Source: Ferrimonas balearica
GTDB taxonomy: Bacteria; Pseudomonadota; Gammaproteobacteria; Enterobacterales; Shewanellaceae
NCBI RefSeq assembly: GCF_019802055.1
Contig: NZ_JAHVHW010000007.1
Span: 620,001 to 684,000 of the forward strand
Reading direction: 5' to 3'
DNA length: 64,000 nt
Both the position numbers and the translations under genes were made by a program. Below the pieces are notes generated by a model, which was not told the DNA's origin, did no database searches, and saw only the letters and a program-made list of their open reading frames with translations. Below, in pieces: positions 9,092 to 18,612 of the stretch (within the stretch, counting starts at the first letter, position 1; the number at the start of each line of letters is the position of its first letter).

Positions 9092-9118
9092 AGCCCCCGC
9101 ATCGCGGGGGTTTTTTTT
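9092..9118 (+). terminator. Terminator after NapC-type copy 1
   Basis: A CCCCCGC-atc-GCGGGGG stem is followed by eight T residues. Confidence 0.92.
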
Positions 9119-9266
9119 GTGCCTGAAACAGTGAAATGAAGAAGTTTCGGGTGAAAGGGGGATTTCCTTGGTGACTCACAAAGATCGCCATTCCCGACCG
9201 ACTCATCGCCGGAACTTGGATCTACCGCAAACTTTTTGTCAGAAGGAGGGGTATACTCAACCTAAA

Positions 9267-9281
9267 TGAGACTGATTAGCA
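9267..9281. promoter_or_regulatory. Fur box of feoAB
   Basis: TGAGACTGATTAGCA matches the 7-1-7 Fur consensus (TGATAAT-N-ATTATCA) at 11 of the 14 non-central positions. It sits 12 bases before the feoA ATG and just downstream of a TATACT -10 candidate (9252-9257), so Fur binding would cover the transcription start. The fur gene itself is at 14883-15311. Confidence 0.75.
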
Positions 9282-9292
9282 TTTGGTGATTT

Positions 9293-9532
9293 ATGACCTT
9301 AGCGGAAATGGTAAATGGCCAGCGAGGCCGCGTCGCACAGTTTCAGGCCAATGGCCTGGAGCCCGACACTCAACTGAAACTGGCTGCCATGGGGCTGGCA
9401 CCTGGCTGCCCGGTGCAACTGGTTCGTCGTGCGCCGCTGGGACGCTCTATCCAGCTGAAGCTGGCGGGTGCCTCTGTGTGTCTTAATCATCAACTGGCCC
9501 AGCAGGTAGAGGTCGAGGTAAACCATGGCTAA
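9293..9532 (+). CDS. feoA: Ferrous iron transport accessory protein FeoA
   Basis: A 79-residue cytosolic protein with an SH3-like FeoA fold: a MTLAEM start, a G-x-x-G turn (LAPGCPVQL) and a hydrophobic C-terminal strand. FeoA assists FeoB-mediated Fe(II) uptake. Its last 8 bases overlap the feoB start, so the two are translationally coupled. A Fur box precedes it. No strong Shine-Dalgarno is visible (GGTGA close to the ATG). Confidence 0.93.
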   Translation: MTLAEMVNGQRGRVAQFQANGLEPDTQLKLAAMGLAPGCPVQLVRRAPLGRSIQLKLAGASVCLNHQLAQQVEVEVNHG

Positions 9533-11699
9533 GACCATCCTCTCTGTTGGTCTGCCCAACTCCGGCAAATCCACGTTGTTCAACGCTCTGACCGGCGGTC
9601 AGGCCAAAGTCGGAAACTGGGCGGGTGTTACCGTTGCTGAGAGTCAGGGAACTCTGCAGGTTGGCGACCAGTCCATCCAGCTGGTGGACTTGCCTGGTCT
9701 GTATGATCTTACCCCCGCGCAGAGCGGCCCGGAAGATGAAGCGGTTTCTCAACAGGCGCTGTTGAAAGGCCAGTTCGACGGCGTAGTGAACGTGATCGAC
9801 GCTACCCAGCTTTCCCGCCACCTCTATCTGACGGCTCAGTTGCGTGAACTGGGCATTCCGATGGTGGTTGTGCTCAATAAGTGGGACGCCGCCTGTGCTG
9901 CCGGGCTGAACGTGGATCTGGCGATGCTTGAAGAGCGTCTGGGTTGCCCGGTGGTGGCGCTGTCTGCCCGTCAGAGTGCCGATAAAGAGAAGGCGCTTCA
10001 GGCGATCAGCACGCTGCTGGCACAGCCCCAGTTGGAACCGCTCATGGTGCCCTATGGTGAAGTGGTTGAGTCTCATCTGTCTGAGGCGCGCCACGAAAGC
10101 CTGATGCAGCTGATGAAGCGCAGCCACGATTGGCTGAACATCATCGCGTCTGCCCGTCACCAGTGGGTGGCCAAACTGCTTGAAGCCGCAGAACACAGGC
10201 ACAGCGAAGAGCCCAGCCTGAGCGAGCGTCTGGATAAGTGGGTACTGCACCCGGTCGCCGGTATCCCGGTGTTCCTGTTTATGATGTACCTGACCTTCAT
10301 GTTCGCCATCCATGTGGGCAGCGCCTTTATCGACTTCTTCGACATCATGGCGGGCGCCATCTTTGTAGATGGTACGGCCCTGGCGCTGGAGTCCATCAAT
10401 GCCCCCGGATGGCTGATTGGTCTGCTGGCTAACGGTGTGGGCGCGGGTATTCAGACCGTGGCGACCTTCATCCCGGTAGTGGCTTTCCTCTTTGTTGCCC
10501 TGGGCATTCTGGAAACCTCCGGCTACATGGCGCGAGCTGCCTTTGTGGTCGAGGGCGCAATGCAGAAACTGGGCTTGCCCGGAAAAGCCTTCGTGCCCCT
10601 GATTGTCGGTTTCGGCTGTAACGTGCCGTCCATCACCGCCACTCGTACCCTGGAACTGCGTCGTCAACGCATTATGGCGGGCATGATGGCGCCCTTTATG
10701 TCCTGTGGTGCCCGTCTGCCGGTGTACGCCCTGTTTGCCACCGCGTTCTTCCCGGACAATGGTCAGAACCTGGTGTTCCTGCTCTACGTTGTGGGCATCG
10801 TTATGGCCGTGCTGACCGGTCTGATGCTGCGTCACACTCTGCTGCCTGGTGCCAGTGGCACTACGGTAATGGAGTTGCCGGATTACGAACTGCCGACCCT
10901 GCGTCAGATTCTGTCCCGTACCTGGCAGCGTACCCGTCAGTTTGTGCTGGGCGCCGGTAAAGTGATCGTGGTGGTAGTAACCCTGTTGAGCTTCTTCAAC
11001 ACCATGGGCACCGACGGCACCATCGGTCATGAAGACACCGACAGCTCTCTGCTGGCTGTAGCTTCTCAGATCGTGACCCCGGCATTTGGACCGATGGGCA
11101 TCGAGCAGGATAACTGGCCTGCCACCGTGGGCATCATCACCGGCATCTTTGCTAAAGAAGCGGTGGTGGGCACCCTGAGCAGCCTGTACAGCCAGGGTGG
11201 GGAAGATGAAGGCGGTGAGTGGGATCTGCTGGGCAGCTTCAACGAAGCACTGGCGACCATCCCGGAAGCGTTGCTGGGCATCGAAGTGACTGACCCGCTG
11301 GGCCTCAAGATTGGCGATGTGCACGATGTCGACACCATGGCGGAAGACTTTGGCTTCGAGACCGGCAGTCTGGCGAATCTTGAGCAGGGCTTCGGCTCCC
11401 GTGCGGCCGCCTTTGCCTACCTGCTGTTTATTCTGCTCTATACCCCGTGTGTGGCGGTAATGGGTGCCATGGCACAGGAGTATGGCGGACGTTGGGCTCT
11501 GTTTGCTGGTGCATGGACCTTTGGCGTGGCGTACGCCACCGCCACCCTGTTCTACCAATTCGCCACCTTCGGTATGGGCGCCATCGGTTACCTGCTGGTG
11601 TTCGCCATTCTGTTGGGCGCTGTGTTCCTGGCTCTGCGTAAGGCAGGACAGCATCAACAAACGGGAGCCGGCGACATCCCGATTGTTATTCAGGAGTGA
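9525..11699 (+). CDS. feoB: Ferrous iron transporter FeoB
   Basis: A 724-residue inner-membrane Fe(II) transporter. The N-terminal GTPase domain shows G1 (GLPNSGKST, residues about 9-17), G3 (DLPG, near 57) and G4 (NKWD, near 119). A helical GDI-like segment and a C-terminal multi-helix permease follow, with the conserved Cys-containing GFGCNVPS and SCGARLPVY motifs. It is slightly shorter than E. coli FeoB (773). The fourth residue of the P-loop region is Leu where Asn is usual (GNPNSGKT). No feoC follows; a terminator lies 33 bases downstream. Confidence 0.96.
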   Translation: MAKTILSVGLPNSGKSTLFNALTGGQAKVGNWAGVTVAESQGTLQVGDQSIQLVDLPGLYDLTPAQSGPEDEAVSQQALLKGQFDGVVNVIDATQLSRHLYLTAQLRELGIPMVVVLNKWDAACAAGLNVDLAMLEERLGCPVVALSARQSADKEKALQAISTLLAQPQLEPLMVPYGEVVESHLSEARHESLMQLMKRSHDWLNIIASARHQWVAKLLEAAEHRHSEEPSLSERLDKWVLHPVAGIPVFLFMMYLTFMFAIHVGSAFIDFFDIMAGAIFVDGTALALESINAPGWLIGLLANGVGAGIQTVATFIPVVAFLFVALGILETSGYMARAAFVVEGAMQKLGLPGKAFVPLIVGFGCNVPSITATRTLELRRQRIMAGMMAPFMSCGARLPVYALFATAFFPDNGQNLVFLLYVVGIVMAVLTGLMLRHTLLPGASGTTVMELPDYELPTLRQILSRTWQRTRQFVLGAGKVIVVVVTLLSFFNTMGTDGTIGHEDTDSSLLAVASQIVTPAFGPMGIEQDNWPATVGIITGIFAKEAVVGTLSSLYSQGGEDEGGEWDLLGSFNEALATIPEALLGIEVTDPLGLKIGDVHDVDTMAEDFGFETGSLANLEQGFGSRAAAFAYLLFILLYTPCVAVMGAMAQEYGGRWALFAGAWTFGVAYATATLFYQFATFGMGAIGYLLVFAILLGAVFLALRKAGQHQQTGAGDIPIVIQE

Positions 11700-11732
11700 C
11701 TGGAAAGCGCATCCGTAAGGGTTTAACTTAAG

Positions 11733-11764
11733 AAAAAGCAGCTTATTCAAGCTGCTTTTTTTTT
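11733..11764 (+). terminator. Terminator of feoAB
   Basis: An AAAAAGCAGCTT-attc-AAGCTGCTTTTT stem is followed by further T residues. Confidence 0.92.
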
Positions 11765-11813
11765 ATGGCTGATTTTTGTGACTTAGTTTGGCCGACGCGA
11801 GCTGGAGGGATGG

Positions 11814-12404
11814 ATGATGAGGGATGATCAGGGTTTCTGGGCCCGGCTTTGGCGCTCGCCAAAAGCGCGATGGCGGTTAGGGATCCCCCTTGGGGGATTG
11901 CTGTTTTTTGTGCTCGGTGCGGTGGGGACCGTTGGCTTTAACGTGGTGATCCATGAAACCAGCAGCGATACCTTTTGCGTGAGCTGTCATGGCCCCTCCA
12001 AGTTTGCGGCGGAAGAGTGGCCGCAGCACACCCACTACAACACCGCTTCCGGCGTGCTGGTGACCTGCGCCGACTGCCACGTGGCGAATGAGTTTGTGCC
12101 CAAGATGTGGCGTAAGATCCGGGCGATGAAGGAGGTGTATTACCAGACGCTGGGCACCTACGACACCCGGGAGAAATTCGAAGCGCATCGCCAGGAGATG
12201 GCGGAAAGCGTTTGGGCAGAGATGCGGGAAACCGATTCCCGTGAGTGCCGCAGTTGCCACAAAGTGGAGTTGATGGATTTTGCCCGCCAGAAAAAGGCCG
12301 CGGCATCAATGCACCAGCGCATGGAGAAGATGGGCAAAACCTGCATCGACTGTCACAAGTTCCTGGCCCACGATCGGCCGGCCAAACCGCAGCAGGGAGA
12401 GTAA
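11814..12404 (+). CDS. NapC/NirT-family tetraheme c-type cytochrome (copy 2)
   Basis: A 196-residue paralogue of the gene at 8498, with the same opening pattern (a Trp-Ala-Arg-Leu-Trp type stretch, then one membrane helix at about 23-46) and four heme motifs: CVSCH, CADCH, CRSCH and CIDCH. The interior (VPKMWRK, AMKEVY, MHQRM-KMGKTCIDCH) is nearly shared with copy 1, pointing to duplication. It is predicted to be an inner-membrane quinol dehydrogenase. GGAGGG lies upstream of twin ATG codons (11814, 11817). The stop is three bases before the next gene, so copies 2 and 3 form an operon. Confidence 0.92.
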   Translation: MMRDDQGFWARLWRSPKARWRLGIPLGGLLFFVLGAVGTVGFNVVIHETSSDTFCVSCHGPSKFAAEEWPQHTHYNTASGVLVTCADCHVANEFVPKMWRKIRAMKEVYYQTLGTYDTREKFEAHRQEMAESVWAEMRETDSRECRSCHKVELMDFARQKKAAASMHQRMEKMGKTCIDCHKFLAHDRPAKPQQGE

Positions 12405-12407
12405 GAG

Positions 12408-12992
12408 ATGGATCGACATAATCGCGGTATTTGGCAGGTGCCCAAGAGCAAATGGCGATTAGGCATCCCATTGGGCGGTCTGCTTGCCCTGGCGTTGGGT
12501 GTGATTGGCTGGGTAGGGTTTGAAGCTTCACTGCACTGGAGCAGCACGGATGAGTTCTGCACCTCCTGCCACAATTCACCGTCTGCCTGGGTTGCGGAGG
12601 AGTGGCATCAGACGGCGCACTACAAAACGCCGTCCGGGGTGGCGGTGCACTGCCATGATTGCCACATTCCCAAAGAGTTCGTGGATAAGATCTGGGTAAA
12701 GGGCACCAGTGCCGTTCACCACATCTATACCCAGCTCACCGGCACCTACACCGATAAGGCCAGCTTTGAAGCACGGCGTGAGATGCTGGCGCAGCGGGTG
12801 TGGGACAAGATGCGCGCTAACGATTCCCGGGAGTGCCGTAACTGCCACAAGGTGGAGCGTATGGATCCGGCCGCGCAAAGCCCCACTGCAGCGCAGTTCC
12901 ATGAGGTGCTGGCGGACGCCGATGGTGAGGTAACCTGCATCGATTGCCACGCCGGGATCGCTCATAAATTGCCCGGCCCGACCAGGCCGTAA
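12408..12992 (+). CDS. NapC/NirT-family tetraheme c-type cytochrome (copy 3)
   Basis: A 194-residue, more divergent member of the same family: one N-terminal helix (about 19-40) and heme motifs CTSCH, CHDCH, CRNCH and CIDCH. It differs from copies 1 and 2 in the region between hemes 3 and 4 and before heme 4 (VLADADGEVTCIDCH). It is co-transcribed with copy 2 (AGAG just before the ATG). Having two unlike quinol dehydrogenases in one operon suggests they serve different periplasmic partners; that is inference. Confidence 0.92.
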   Translation: MDRHNRGIWQVPKSKWRLGIPLGGLLALALGVIGWVGFEASLHWSSTDEFCTSCHNSPSAWVAEEWHQTAHYKTPSGVAVHCHDCHIPKEFVDKIWVKGTSAVHHIYTQLTGTYTDKASFEARREMLAQRVWDKMRANDSRECRNCHKVERMDPAAQSPTAAQFHEVLADADGEVTCIDCHAGIAHKLPGPTRP

Positions 12993-13002
12993 ATCCATTT
13001 GA

Positions 13003-13022
13003 GGGGGCGGAACGCCGCCCCC
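13003..13022 (+). terminator. GC-rich hairpin after NapC-type copy 3
   Basis: A GGGGGCGG-aacg-CCGCCCCC stem lies 10 bases past the stop. The T-run is poor (tgtct), so termination is likely but not certain. Confidence 0.6.
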
Positions 13023-13113
13023 TGTCTCAGCCGCCTCATCTTGCAGTTGCTACGCTTTGGAAGTTGTTGCACCATACCGCTTTTGATCGACCCCCAAGCC
13101 CAAGAGGATGCGC

Positions 13114-14784
13114 ATGAGCCAGCCGGACACCGAGGTTCGTCCCAGCAACTTTATCCGCAACATCATTGACGAGGATCTGGCCTCCGGGAAGCACAACAGT
13201 GTGCATACCCGTTTTCCGCCGGAGCCTAATGGTTACCTGCATATTGGTCATGCCAAGTCCATCTGTCTGAACTTTGGCATCGCCAAAGACTACCAGGGCA
13301 AGTGCAACCTGCGTTTTGACGACACCAACCCGGTGAAAGAGGACATTGAGTACGTTGAGTCCATCAAGCGCGACGTTCAATGGCTGGGTTTCCAGTGGGA
13401 TGGCGAAGTGTGCTATTCCTCCGACTACTTTGACACGCTGCACGGCTATGCCGTTGAGCTGATCAACAAGGGTCTTGCTTACGTGGATGAGCTGAGTCCC
13501 GATGAGATCCGCGAATTCCGGGGCACCCTGAAAGAGCCGGGTAAGAACAGCCCCTACCGGGATCGCTCCGTTGAGGAGAACCTGGCACTGTTCGAAAAGA
13601 TGAAAAACGGTGAGATGGCCGAAGGCACCGCGTGTCTGCGTGCCAAGATCGACATGGCCTCCTCCTTTATGGTGATGCGTGATCCGGTGCTGTACCGCAT
13701 CAAGTTTGCCCATCACCACCAGACCGGCGACAAGTGGTGCATCTACCCGATGTACGACTTCACTCACTGCATCTCCGATGCGCTGGAGGGGATCACCCAC
13801 TCCCTGTGCACCCTGGAGTTCCAGGACAACCGTCGTCTCTACGACTGGGTACTGGATAACATCAGCATTGAGTGCCACCCGCGTCAGTACGAGTTCAGCC
13901 GTCTGAACCTGGAATACACCGTGATGTCCAAGCGCAAGCTGAACCAGCTGGTGGTGGACAAGCACGTATCCGGTTGGGACGACCCCCGTATGCCGACCAT
14001 CTCCGGTTTGCGTCGCCGTGGTTACACCCCGGCCTCCATCCGTGAGTTCTGTAAGCGCATCGGTGTGACCAAGATGGAGAACACCGTTGAGATGGGGATG
14101 CTGGAAGCCTGTATCCGTGATGACCTGAACCAGAACGCGCCTCGTGCGATGGCGGTCCTGGATCCGGTCAAGATGGTGCTGGAAAACTTCCCGGAAGATC
14201 GCGTTGATATGCTGAACATCGCTAACCATCCCTCTGATGAGTCGATGGGCAGCCGTGATGTGCCGTTCACCCGCGAGATTCTGATTGAAGCGGAAGACTT
14301 CCGTGAAGAGGCGAACAAGAAGTTCAAGCGTCTGGTACTGGGCAAGAAGGTGCGCCTGCGCGGTGCCTATGTCGTCACCGCTGAGCGCGTTGAGCAAGAC
14401 GCCGATGGCAATGTGACCACCATCTTCTGCTCCGTAGATCTGGATACCCTGGGTGTGGACCCGGCCGATGGCGTTAAGCCGAAGGGCGTTATCCACTGGG
14501 TTTCCGCTTCTCACGGTGTGCCCGCTCAGGTGCGTCTGTATGACCGTCTGTTCAGCGTGCCGAACCCGGGCTCTGGCGAGCTGGAAGAGACGCTGAACCC
14601 GGACTCCCTGACCATCATCGACAACGCGATGGTGGAGCCGGCTCTGGCCTCTGCAGAGGTCGAGAAGGCGTTCCAGTTTGAGCGCATGGGTTACTTCTGC
14701 GCTGACAAGGAATCCAGCGCCGAGCGTCTGGTGTTCAACCGCACTGTGGGTCTGCGTGACTCCTGGGCGAAGATCGCTGACTGA
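13114..14784 (+). CDS. glnS: Glutaminyl-tRNA synthetase
   Basis: A 556-residue class I aminoacyl-tRNA synthetase that charges tRNA-Gln. Visible motifs are the [13 protein letters not shown] signature near residue 35 and the KMSKS-equivalent VMSKRK near residue 270, followed by the beta-barrel anticodon-binding domain. Length matches E. coli GlnS (554). I chose the ATG at 13114 because AAGAGG lies 6 bases upstream; the in-frame ATG at 13108 would overlap that site. Two hairpins follow it. Confidence 0.97.
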   Translation: MSQPDTEVRPSNFIRNIIDEDLASGKHNSVHTRFPPEPNGYLHIGHAKSICLNFGIAKDYQGKCNLRFDDTNPVKEDIEYVESIKRDVQWLGFQWDGEVCYSSDYFDTLHGYAVELINKGLAYVDELSPDEIREFRGTLKEPGKNSPYRDRSVEENLALFEKMKNGEMAEGTACLRAKIDMASSFMVMRDPVLYRIKFAHHHQTGDKWCIYPMYDFTHCISDALEGITHSLCTLEFQDNRRLYDWVLDNISIECHPRQYEFSRLNLEYTVMSKRKLNQLVVDKHVSGWDDPRMPTISGLRRRGYTPASIREFCKRIGVTKMENTVEMGMLEACIRDDLNQNAPRAMAVLDPVKMVLENFPEDRVDMLNIANHPSDESMGSRDVPFTREILIEAEDFREEANKKFKRLVLGKKVRLRGAYVVTAERVEQDADGNVTTIFCSVDLDTLGVDPADGVKPKGVIHWVSASHGVPAQVRLYDRLFSVPNPGSGELEETLNPDSLTIIDNAMVEPALASAEVEKAFQFERMGYFCADKESSAERLVFNRTVGLRDSWAKIAD

Positions 14785-14792
14785 TGCGCTGT

Positions 14793-14868
14793 CCGGGAGC
14801 GAACGCTCCCGGTTTCGCCAGCCCTGATGAGGGCATAAAAAAACGCCGGCAACTGCCGGCGTTTTTTA
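14793..14868. terminator. Paired terminator hairpins between glnS and fur
   Basis: The first hairpin (14793-14812) is CCGGGAGCG-aa-CGCTCCCGG. The second (14842-14862) is AACGCCGGC-aact-GCCGGCGTT, with an A-run before and a T-run after, so it should serve both glnS and the converging fur gene. Confidence 0.88.
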
Positions 14869-14882
14869 TTGGGGATTCCCCA

Positions 14883-15311
14883 TTAATCGTTGTGGTTGCA
14901 CTCTTCGTTGGTGCAGTGACCGTACAGGTAGAGACTGTGGTTGGTCAGTTTGATGTTGTGCTTCAACGCAATCTCATGCTGGCGACGCTCAATCACGTCA
15001 TCAGAGAACTCAATCACCTTGCCACAGTCCAGGCAGACCAGGTGGTCGTGATGGTGCTGGCTGGCCAACTCAAATACGGCCTTGCCACTTTCAAAGTGGT
15101 GACGGGATACGATTCCGGCATCGTCAAACTGGTTCAGAACGCGATACACGGTGGCCAGGCCAATCTCTTCGCCATGGTCCAGCAGCAGCTTGTAGAGCTC
15201 TTCTGCGCTGATGTGCTGGTTATCGGGGTTTTGCAGCAGCTCCAGGATCTTCACCCGCGGCAGGGTCACTTTGAGTCCGGCTTTTTTCAGGGCCTGATTT
15301 TCGTCGGTCAT
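14883..15311 (-). CDS. fur: Ferric uptake regulator Fur
   Basis: A 142-residue Fe(II)-sensing repressor. It has an N-terminal winged helix ([14 protein letters not shown], then [12 protein letters not shown] as recognition helix), a hinge, and a dimer/metal domain with [12 protein letters not shown] (regulatory and structural metal site) and a C-terminal Cys pair (CTNEEC). Length and motifs match gammaproteobacterial Fur. It probably controls feoAB in this window through the box at 9267-9281. A perfect TATAAT -10 lies upstream on the minus strand. Confidence 0.98.
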   Translation of the reverse strand: MTDENQALKKAGLKVTLPRVKILELLQNPDNQHISAEELYKLLLDHGEEIGLATVYRVLNQFDDAGIVSRHHFESGKAVFELASQHHHDHLVCLDCGKVIEFSDDVIERRQHEIALKHNIKLTNHSLYLYGHCTNEECNHND

Positions 15312-15359
15312 GTTTGTCTCGTCTATCTACTAGGCCGTCTACCGCGGCGGTATCCAGTC

Positions 15360-15365
15360 ATTATA
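15360..15365 (-). promoter_or_regulatory. Candidate -10 box of fur
   Basis: The minus strand reads TATAAT, about 49 bases before the fur ATG. A weak TTTAAT -35 lies 17 bases further upstream. Confidence 0.5.
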
Positions 15366-15478
15366 TGGAGGCGGGCGGCAACATTAAACCACTCTGTTCA
15401 GAAGGTTTTACCGCTACGGGCTTGAAATGGCAAAAAAATAGCCGCAGCATGAATGAAAATGGACGACGAAAGAAGCGC

Positions 15479-16192
15479 ATGTACCAGCGTATTGTAGTGT
15501 TGACTGGAGCGGGTATCTCCGCGGAATCCGGGATGAAAACCTTCCGGGCCGAAGATGGCCTCTGGGAGTCCCATCGGCTTGAAGATGTGGCGACGCCCGA
15601 GGGGTATCGGAAAGATCCCGATTTGGTCAATCGGTTTTACAATGAGCGCTGGGAGCAGCTGAACAATGGCATCGAGCCAAACCCGGCGCATCGTGCCCTG
15701 GCAGAGCTGGAGAAAGTGGTCGGCAAAGGGCTTCTGGTGGTCACTCAGAATATCGACGATCTGCATGAGCGAGCTGGCAGCCGCCGTTTGATCCATATGC
15801 ATGGCGAGCTGAATAAGGGACGCTGTCCCCGCAGTCAGCAGGTGTTTCCGCTGCTGGAGCCTTTCGGAGCCGAGAACCTTTGCACCTGCTGTGTGCCGGG
15901 CCAGATACTCCGTCCCCATGTGGTCTGGTTTGGCGAGATGCCATTGGGGCTGGACCGCATCTATCGCGCACTGGAACAGTGCGAGCTGTTTATCAGCATT
16001 GGCACTTCAGGCACCGTTTATCCCGCGGCAGGTTTTGTTGAGATGGCCAGTCATGCGGGTGCGGATACCCTGGAGATCAATCTGGAGCCCTCCGAGGTTC
16101 ACAATCAATTTTCCCACCAACAGACCGGTAAAGCCGGCGAGCTGGTGCCCAAGCTGGTGGAGTGGATCAAAGCGGGCAACCGACTCAGCTGA
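15479..16192 (+). CDS. cobB: NAD-dependent protein deacylase (sirtuin) CobB
   Basis: A 237-residue class III sirtuin removing acetyl or succinyl groups from protein lysines with NAD. Motifs: GAGISAESG (NAD binding), [12 protein letters not shown], the catalytic His in HMHGEL, a Cys pair region (LCTCC) for zinc, [12 protein letters not shown], and the Y-x-x-R pair (FYNER) that marks desuccinylase-capable sirtuins. The ATG at 15479 starts just before the conserved core; an in-frame ATG at 15449 adds 10 basic residues like the longer E. coli form. Neither has a strong ribosome site. Confidence 0.93.
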   Translation: MYQRIVVLTGAGISAESGMKTFRAEDGLWESHRLEDVATPEGYRKDPDLVNRFYNERWEQLNNGIEPNPAHRALAELEKVVGKGLLVVTQNIDDLHERAGSRRLIHMHGELNKGRCPRSQQVFPLLEPFGAENLCTCCVPGQILRPHVVWFGEMPLGLDRIYRALEQCELFISIGTSGTVYPAAGFVEMASHAGADTLEINLEPSEVHNQFSHQQTGKAGELVPKLVEWIKAGNRLS

Positions 16193-16209
16193 ACCCGCTT
16201 TCTATCGGC

Positions 16210-17478
16210 TTAACTCAGTGCCCGGTGGATGGCGCCGGTCAGTTGGGTCAGCTGTTCAGAGGTGATGATGTAGGGCGGCATGATGTAGACCAGCTTGCCA
16301 AACGGGCGTATCCAGACTCCGTCGGCAACAAACCGACGCTGGATCGCCGCCACATCCACCGGTGTCACCGTTTCCACCACGCCAATCGCGCCCATGACCC
16401 GGACATCCGCGACGCTCTCCAGGGTACGGCAGGGCTCCAACTCCCGCTTCAACTGCGCTTCAATCGCCTCAACCTGTGACTGCCACTGCCCGGTAGCGAG
16501 CAACGACATGCTGGCTTCGGCGACGGCACAGGCCAGAGGGTTGCCCATAAACGTAGGGCCATGCATAAACACGCCCGCCTCCGACGCGCAGACCCCTTCG
16601 GCAATGGCGTCACTGGCCAGGGTGGCCGCCAGGGTCATGGTGCCGCCGGTCAGCGCTTTGCCGAGACAGAGGATATCCGGCACAACATGGGTGTGTTCGT
16701 AGGCAAACAGCTTGCCGGTGCGCCCGAATCCCGTCGCAATTTCATCAAAGATCAGCACGATGCCGTGTTCGTCGCAGGCCGCGCGTACCGCTTCCAGATA
16801 GGCAGCGCCGTAAAAGCGCATCCCTCCGGCCCCCTGCACCATGGGTTCCAGGATCAGCGCCGCAGTCGTGTCCCCATAAGCGGCCATCGCCGCCTCAATG
16901 GCGAGATGGTCCTCCTCCACCAGCGGCTCACCCAGTGGGGTGACCGGGCGGGGCAGGAAGTGGGCTTTGGGCAGAATGTCGCGAAACAGGCTGTGCATGC
17001 CGTTCACCGGGTCACAGACGCTCATGGCGGCAAAGGTGTCGCCGTGGTAGCCACCACGCACCGTCATCAGTCCGGTTTTTTCCCCCCGCCCGATCCCTTG
17101 CTGATACTGCAGCGCCATCTTCAGCGCCACCTCAACGGATACCGAGCCTGAATCCGCCAGGAACACCTTGTTCAGGCTTGGGTGGGTCATCGCCAGCAGG
17201 CGTTTGCCCAGGTTGGTGGCGGGGGCGTGGGTCAAACCGCCAAACATGACGTGGCTCATGCGGTCCAGCTGTGCTTTGGCGGCCTCCACCAGTGCGGGGT
17301 GGCTGTAGCCATGGATGGTGGACCACCAACTGCTCATGCCATCAATTAGGCGTTCGCCGCTCTCCAGTTCGATGTGCACACCTTCCGCTCGGCTTACGGG
17401 GTAGCAGGGCAGGGGATGGGTGGTGGAGGTGTAGGGGTGCCACAGGTGGTCGCGGTCAAACTGCAGATCGGCCTTCAT
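16210..17478 (-). CDS. bioA: Adenosylmethionine-8-amino-7-oxononanoate aminotransferase
   Basis: A 422-residue PLP enzyme turning KAPA into DAPA with S-adenosylmethionine as amino donor, the third step of biotin ring assembly. Signs: [12 protein letters not shown] at the start, [10 protein letters not shown], the Asp of [13 protein letters not shown], and the PLP lysine in CLGKALTGG. Length equals the family norm (about 430). It is divergent from bioBFCD across a 108-base gap, the classic layout for co-regulated biotin genes. Confidence 0.97.
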   Translation of the reverse strand: MKADLQFDRDHLWHPYTSTTHPLPCYPVSRAEGVHIELESGERLIDGMSSWWSTIHGYSHPALVEAAKAQLDRMSHVMFGGLTHAPATNLGKRLLAMTHPSLNKVFLADSGSVSVEVALKMALQYQQGIGRGEKTGLMTVRGGYHGDTFAAMSVCDPVNGMHSLFRDILPKAHFLPRPVTPLGEPLVEEDHLAIEAAMAAYGDTTAALILEPMVQGAGGMRFYGAAYLEAVRAACDEHGIVLIFDEIATGFGRTGKLFAYEHTHVVPDILCLGKALTGGTMTLAATLASDAIAEGVCASEAGVFMHGPTFMGNPLACAVAEASMSLLATGQWQSQVEAIEAQLKRELEPCRTLESVADVRVMGAIGVVETVTPVDVAAIQRRFVADGVWIRPFGKLVYIMPPYIITSEQLTQLTGAIHRALS

Positions 17479-17521
17479 GGTTAAAAATTGTCCATCAGTT
17501 AAGTTGCTGGGGTGGTCGGCG

Positions 17522-17549
17522 TTGACAGTCTACCTGCTCACCGTATCCT
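17522..17549 (+). promoter_or_regulatory. Promoter of bioBFCD
   Basis: A perfect TTGACA -35 (17522-17527), a 16-base spacer and a TATCCT -10 (17544-17549), about 38 bases before the bioB ATG. Confidence 0.6.
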
Positions 17550-17586
17550 AGCCAACGACAACCGATGACTCAGATGGAACTCCATT

Positions 17587-18612
17587 ATGGCCGCTACCCG
17601 CCACGACTGGCAGCTGGAAGAAGTCCAGGCACTGCTGAATAAACCGTTGAATGACCTGCTGTTTGAAGCCCAGTCTGTGCACCGTCAGCACTTTGATCCC
17701 AACGAGGTGCAGATATCCCGTCTGCTCTCCATCAAAACCGGCGCCTGTCCGGAGGATTGCAAGTACTGCCCTCAGAGCGCTCGTTATCACACTGGTCTTG
17801 AGACGGAGCAGTTGGTTGAGGTGGAAAAGGTACTGACGGAAGCCAAAGCGGCGAAAGAGGCGGGGGCCAGCCGGTTCTGCATGGGGGCCGCCTGGCGCAA
17901 CCCCCGGGAGCGGGATATGCCCTATCTGCTGAAGATGGTGCGGGAAGTGAAGTCGATGGGGATGGAGACCTGCATGACCCTCGGCATGCTCTCGGTAGAG
18001 CAGGCTGAGGCGCTGGCTGAGGCGGGCCTGGATTACTACAACCACAACCTGGATACCTCACCGGAGTTTTACGGAGAGATCATCTCCACCCGCAGCTATG
18101 AAGACCGGCTCAATACTCTGGACAATGTGCGCAAGGCGGGCATGAAGGTGTGCTCTGGCGGCATTCTGGGCATGGGAGAGCAGGCGAAAGATCGGGCGGG
18201 CCTGCTGATGCAGTTGGCCAACCTGGAGAAGCATCCCGAGAGCGTGCCGATCAATATGCTGGTCAAAGTGGCGGGAACGCCGATGGCGGAACAGGATGAT
18301 CTGGACCCCATCGAGTTTGTTCGGGCCATCGCGACCGCCCGAATCATGATGCCCCAGTCTCACGTTCGACTCTCCGCAGGCCGGGAGAACATGACGGAGG
18401 AGCTGCAGGCGATGTGCTTCTTTGCCGGTGCCAACTCCATCTTCTACGGCTGCAAACTGCTGACCACCGCCAACCCGGAAGAGAACAGCGATATGGCGCT
18501 GTTCGCCAAGCTGGGTCTGCGTCCAGAGGCGGGCGCACCCGTACACCTTGAAAAGATGGCACCCGTGGTGCCGGATGAGAAGGACGAGCTGTTCTACAAT
18601 GCCGCCGGTTAA
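17587..18612 (+). CDS. bioB: Biotin synthase
   Basis: A 341-residue radical SAM enzyme inserting sulfur into dethiobiotin, the last step of biotin synthesis. The 4Fe-4S motif C-x3-C-x2-C is at residues 54, 58 and 61 (CPEDCKYC). Downstream are family blocks such as [13 protein letters not shown] and SAGRENM. It leads the bioBFCD operon, and its end overlaps bioF by 14 bases. The ribosome site is weak (TGGAAC). Confidence 0.97.
   Translation: MAATRHDWQLEEVQALLNKPLNDLLFEAQSVHRQHFDPNEVQISRLLSIKTGACPEDCKYCPQSARYHTGLETEQLVEVEKVLTEAKAAKEAGASRFCMGAAWRNPRERDMPYLLKMVREVKSMGMETCMTLGMLSVEQAEALAEAGLDYYNHNLDTSPEFYGEIISTRSYEDRLNTLDNVRKAGMKVCSGGILGMGEQAKDRAGLLMQLANLEKHPESVPINMLVKVAGTPMAEQDDLDPIEFVRAIATARIMMPQSHVRLSAGRENMTEELQAMCFFAGANSIFYGCKLLTTANPEENSDMALFAKLGLRPEAGAPVHLEKMAPVVPDEKDELFYNAAG

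Noticed and set aside
11700-11813. feoC after feoB
   Set aside because: The gap holds only a terminator and the ribosome site of the next gene; no FeoC-like frame is present.
17479-17586. BirA operator between bioA and bioB
   Set aside because: I looked for TTGTAAACC-N14/15-GGTTTACAA and found only a weak half (GGTTAAAA at 17479-17486). A good bioB promoter is present but repression by BirA is not supported.
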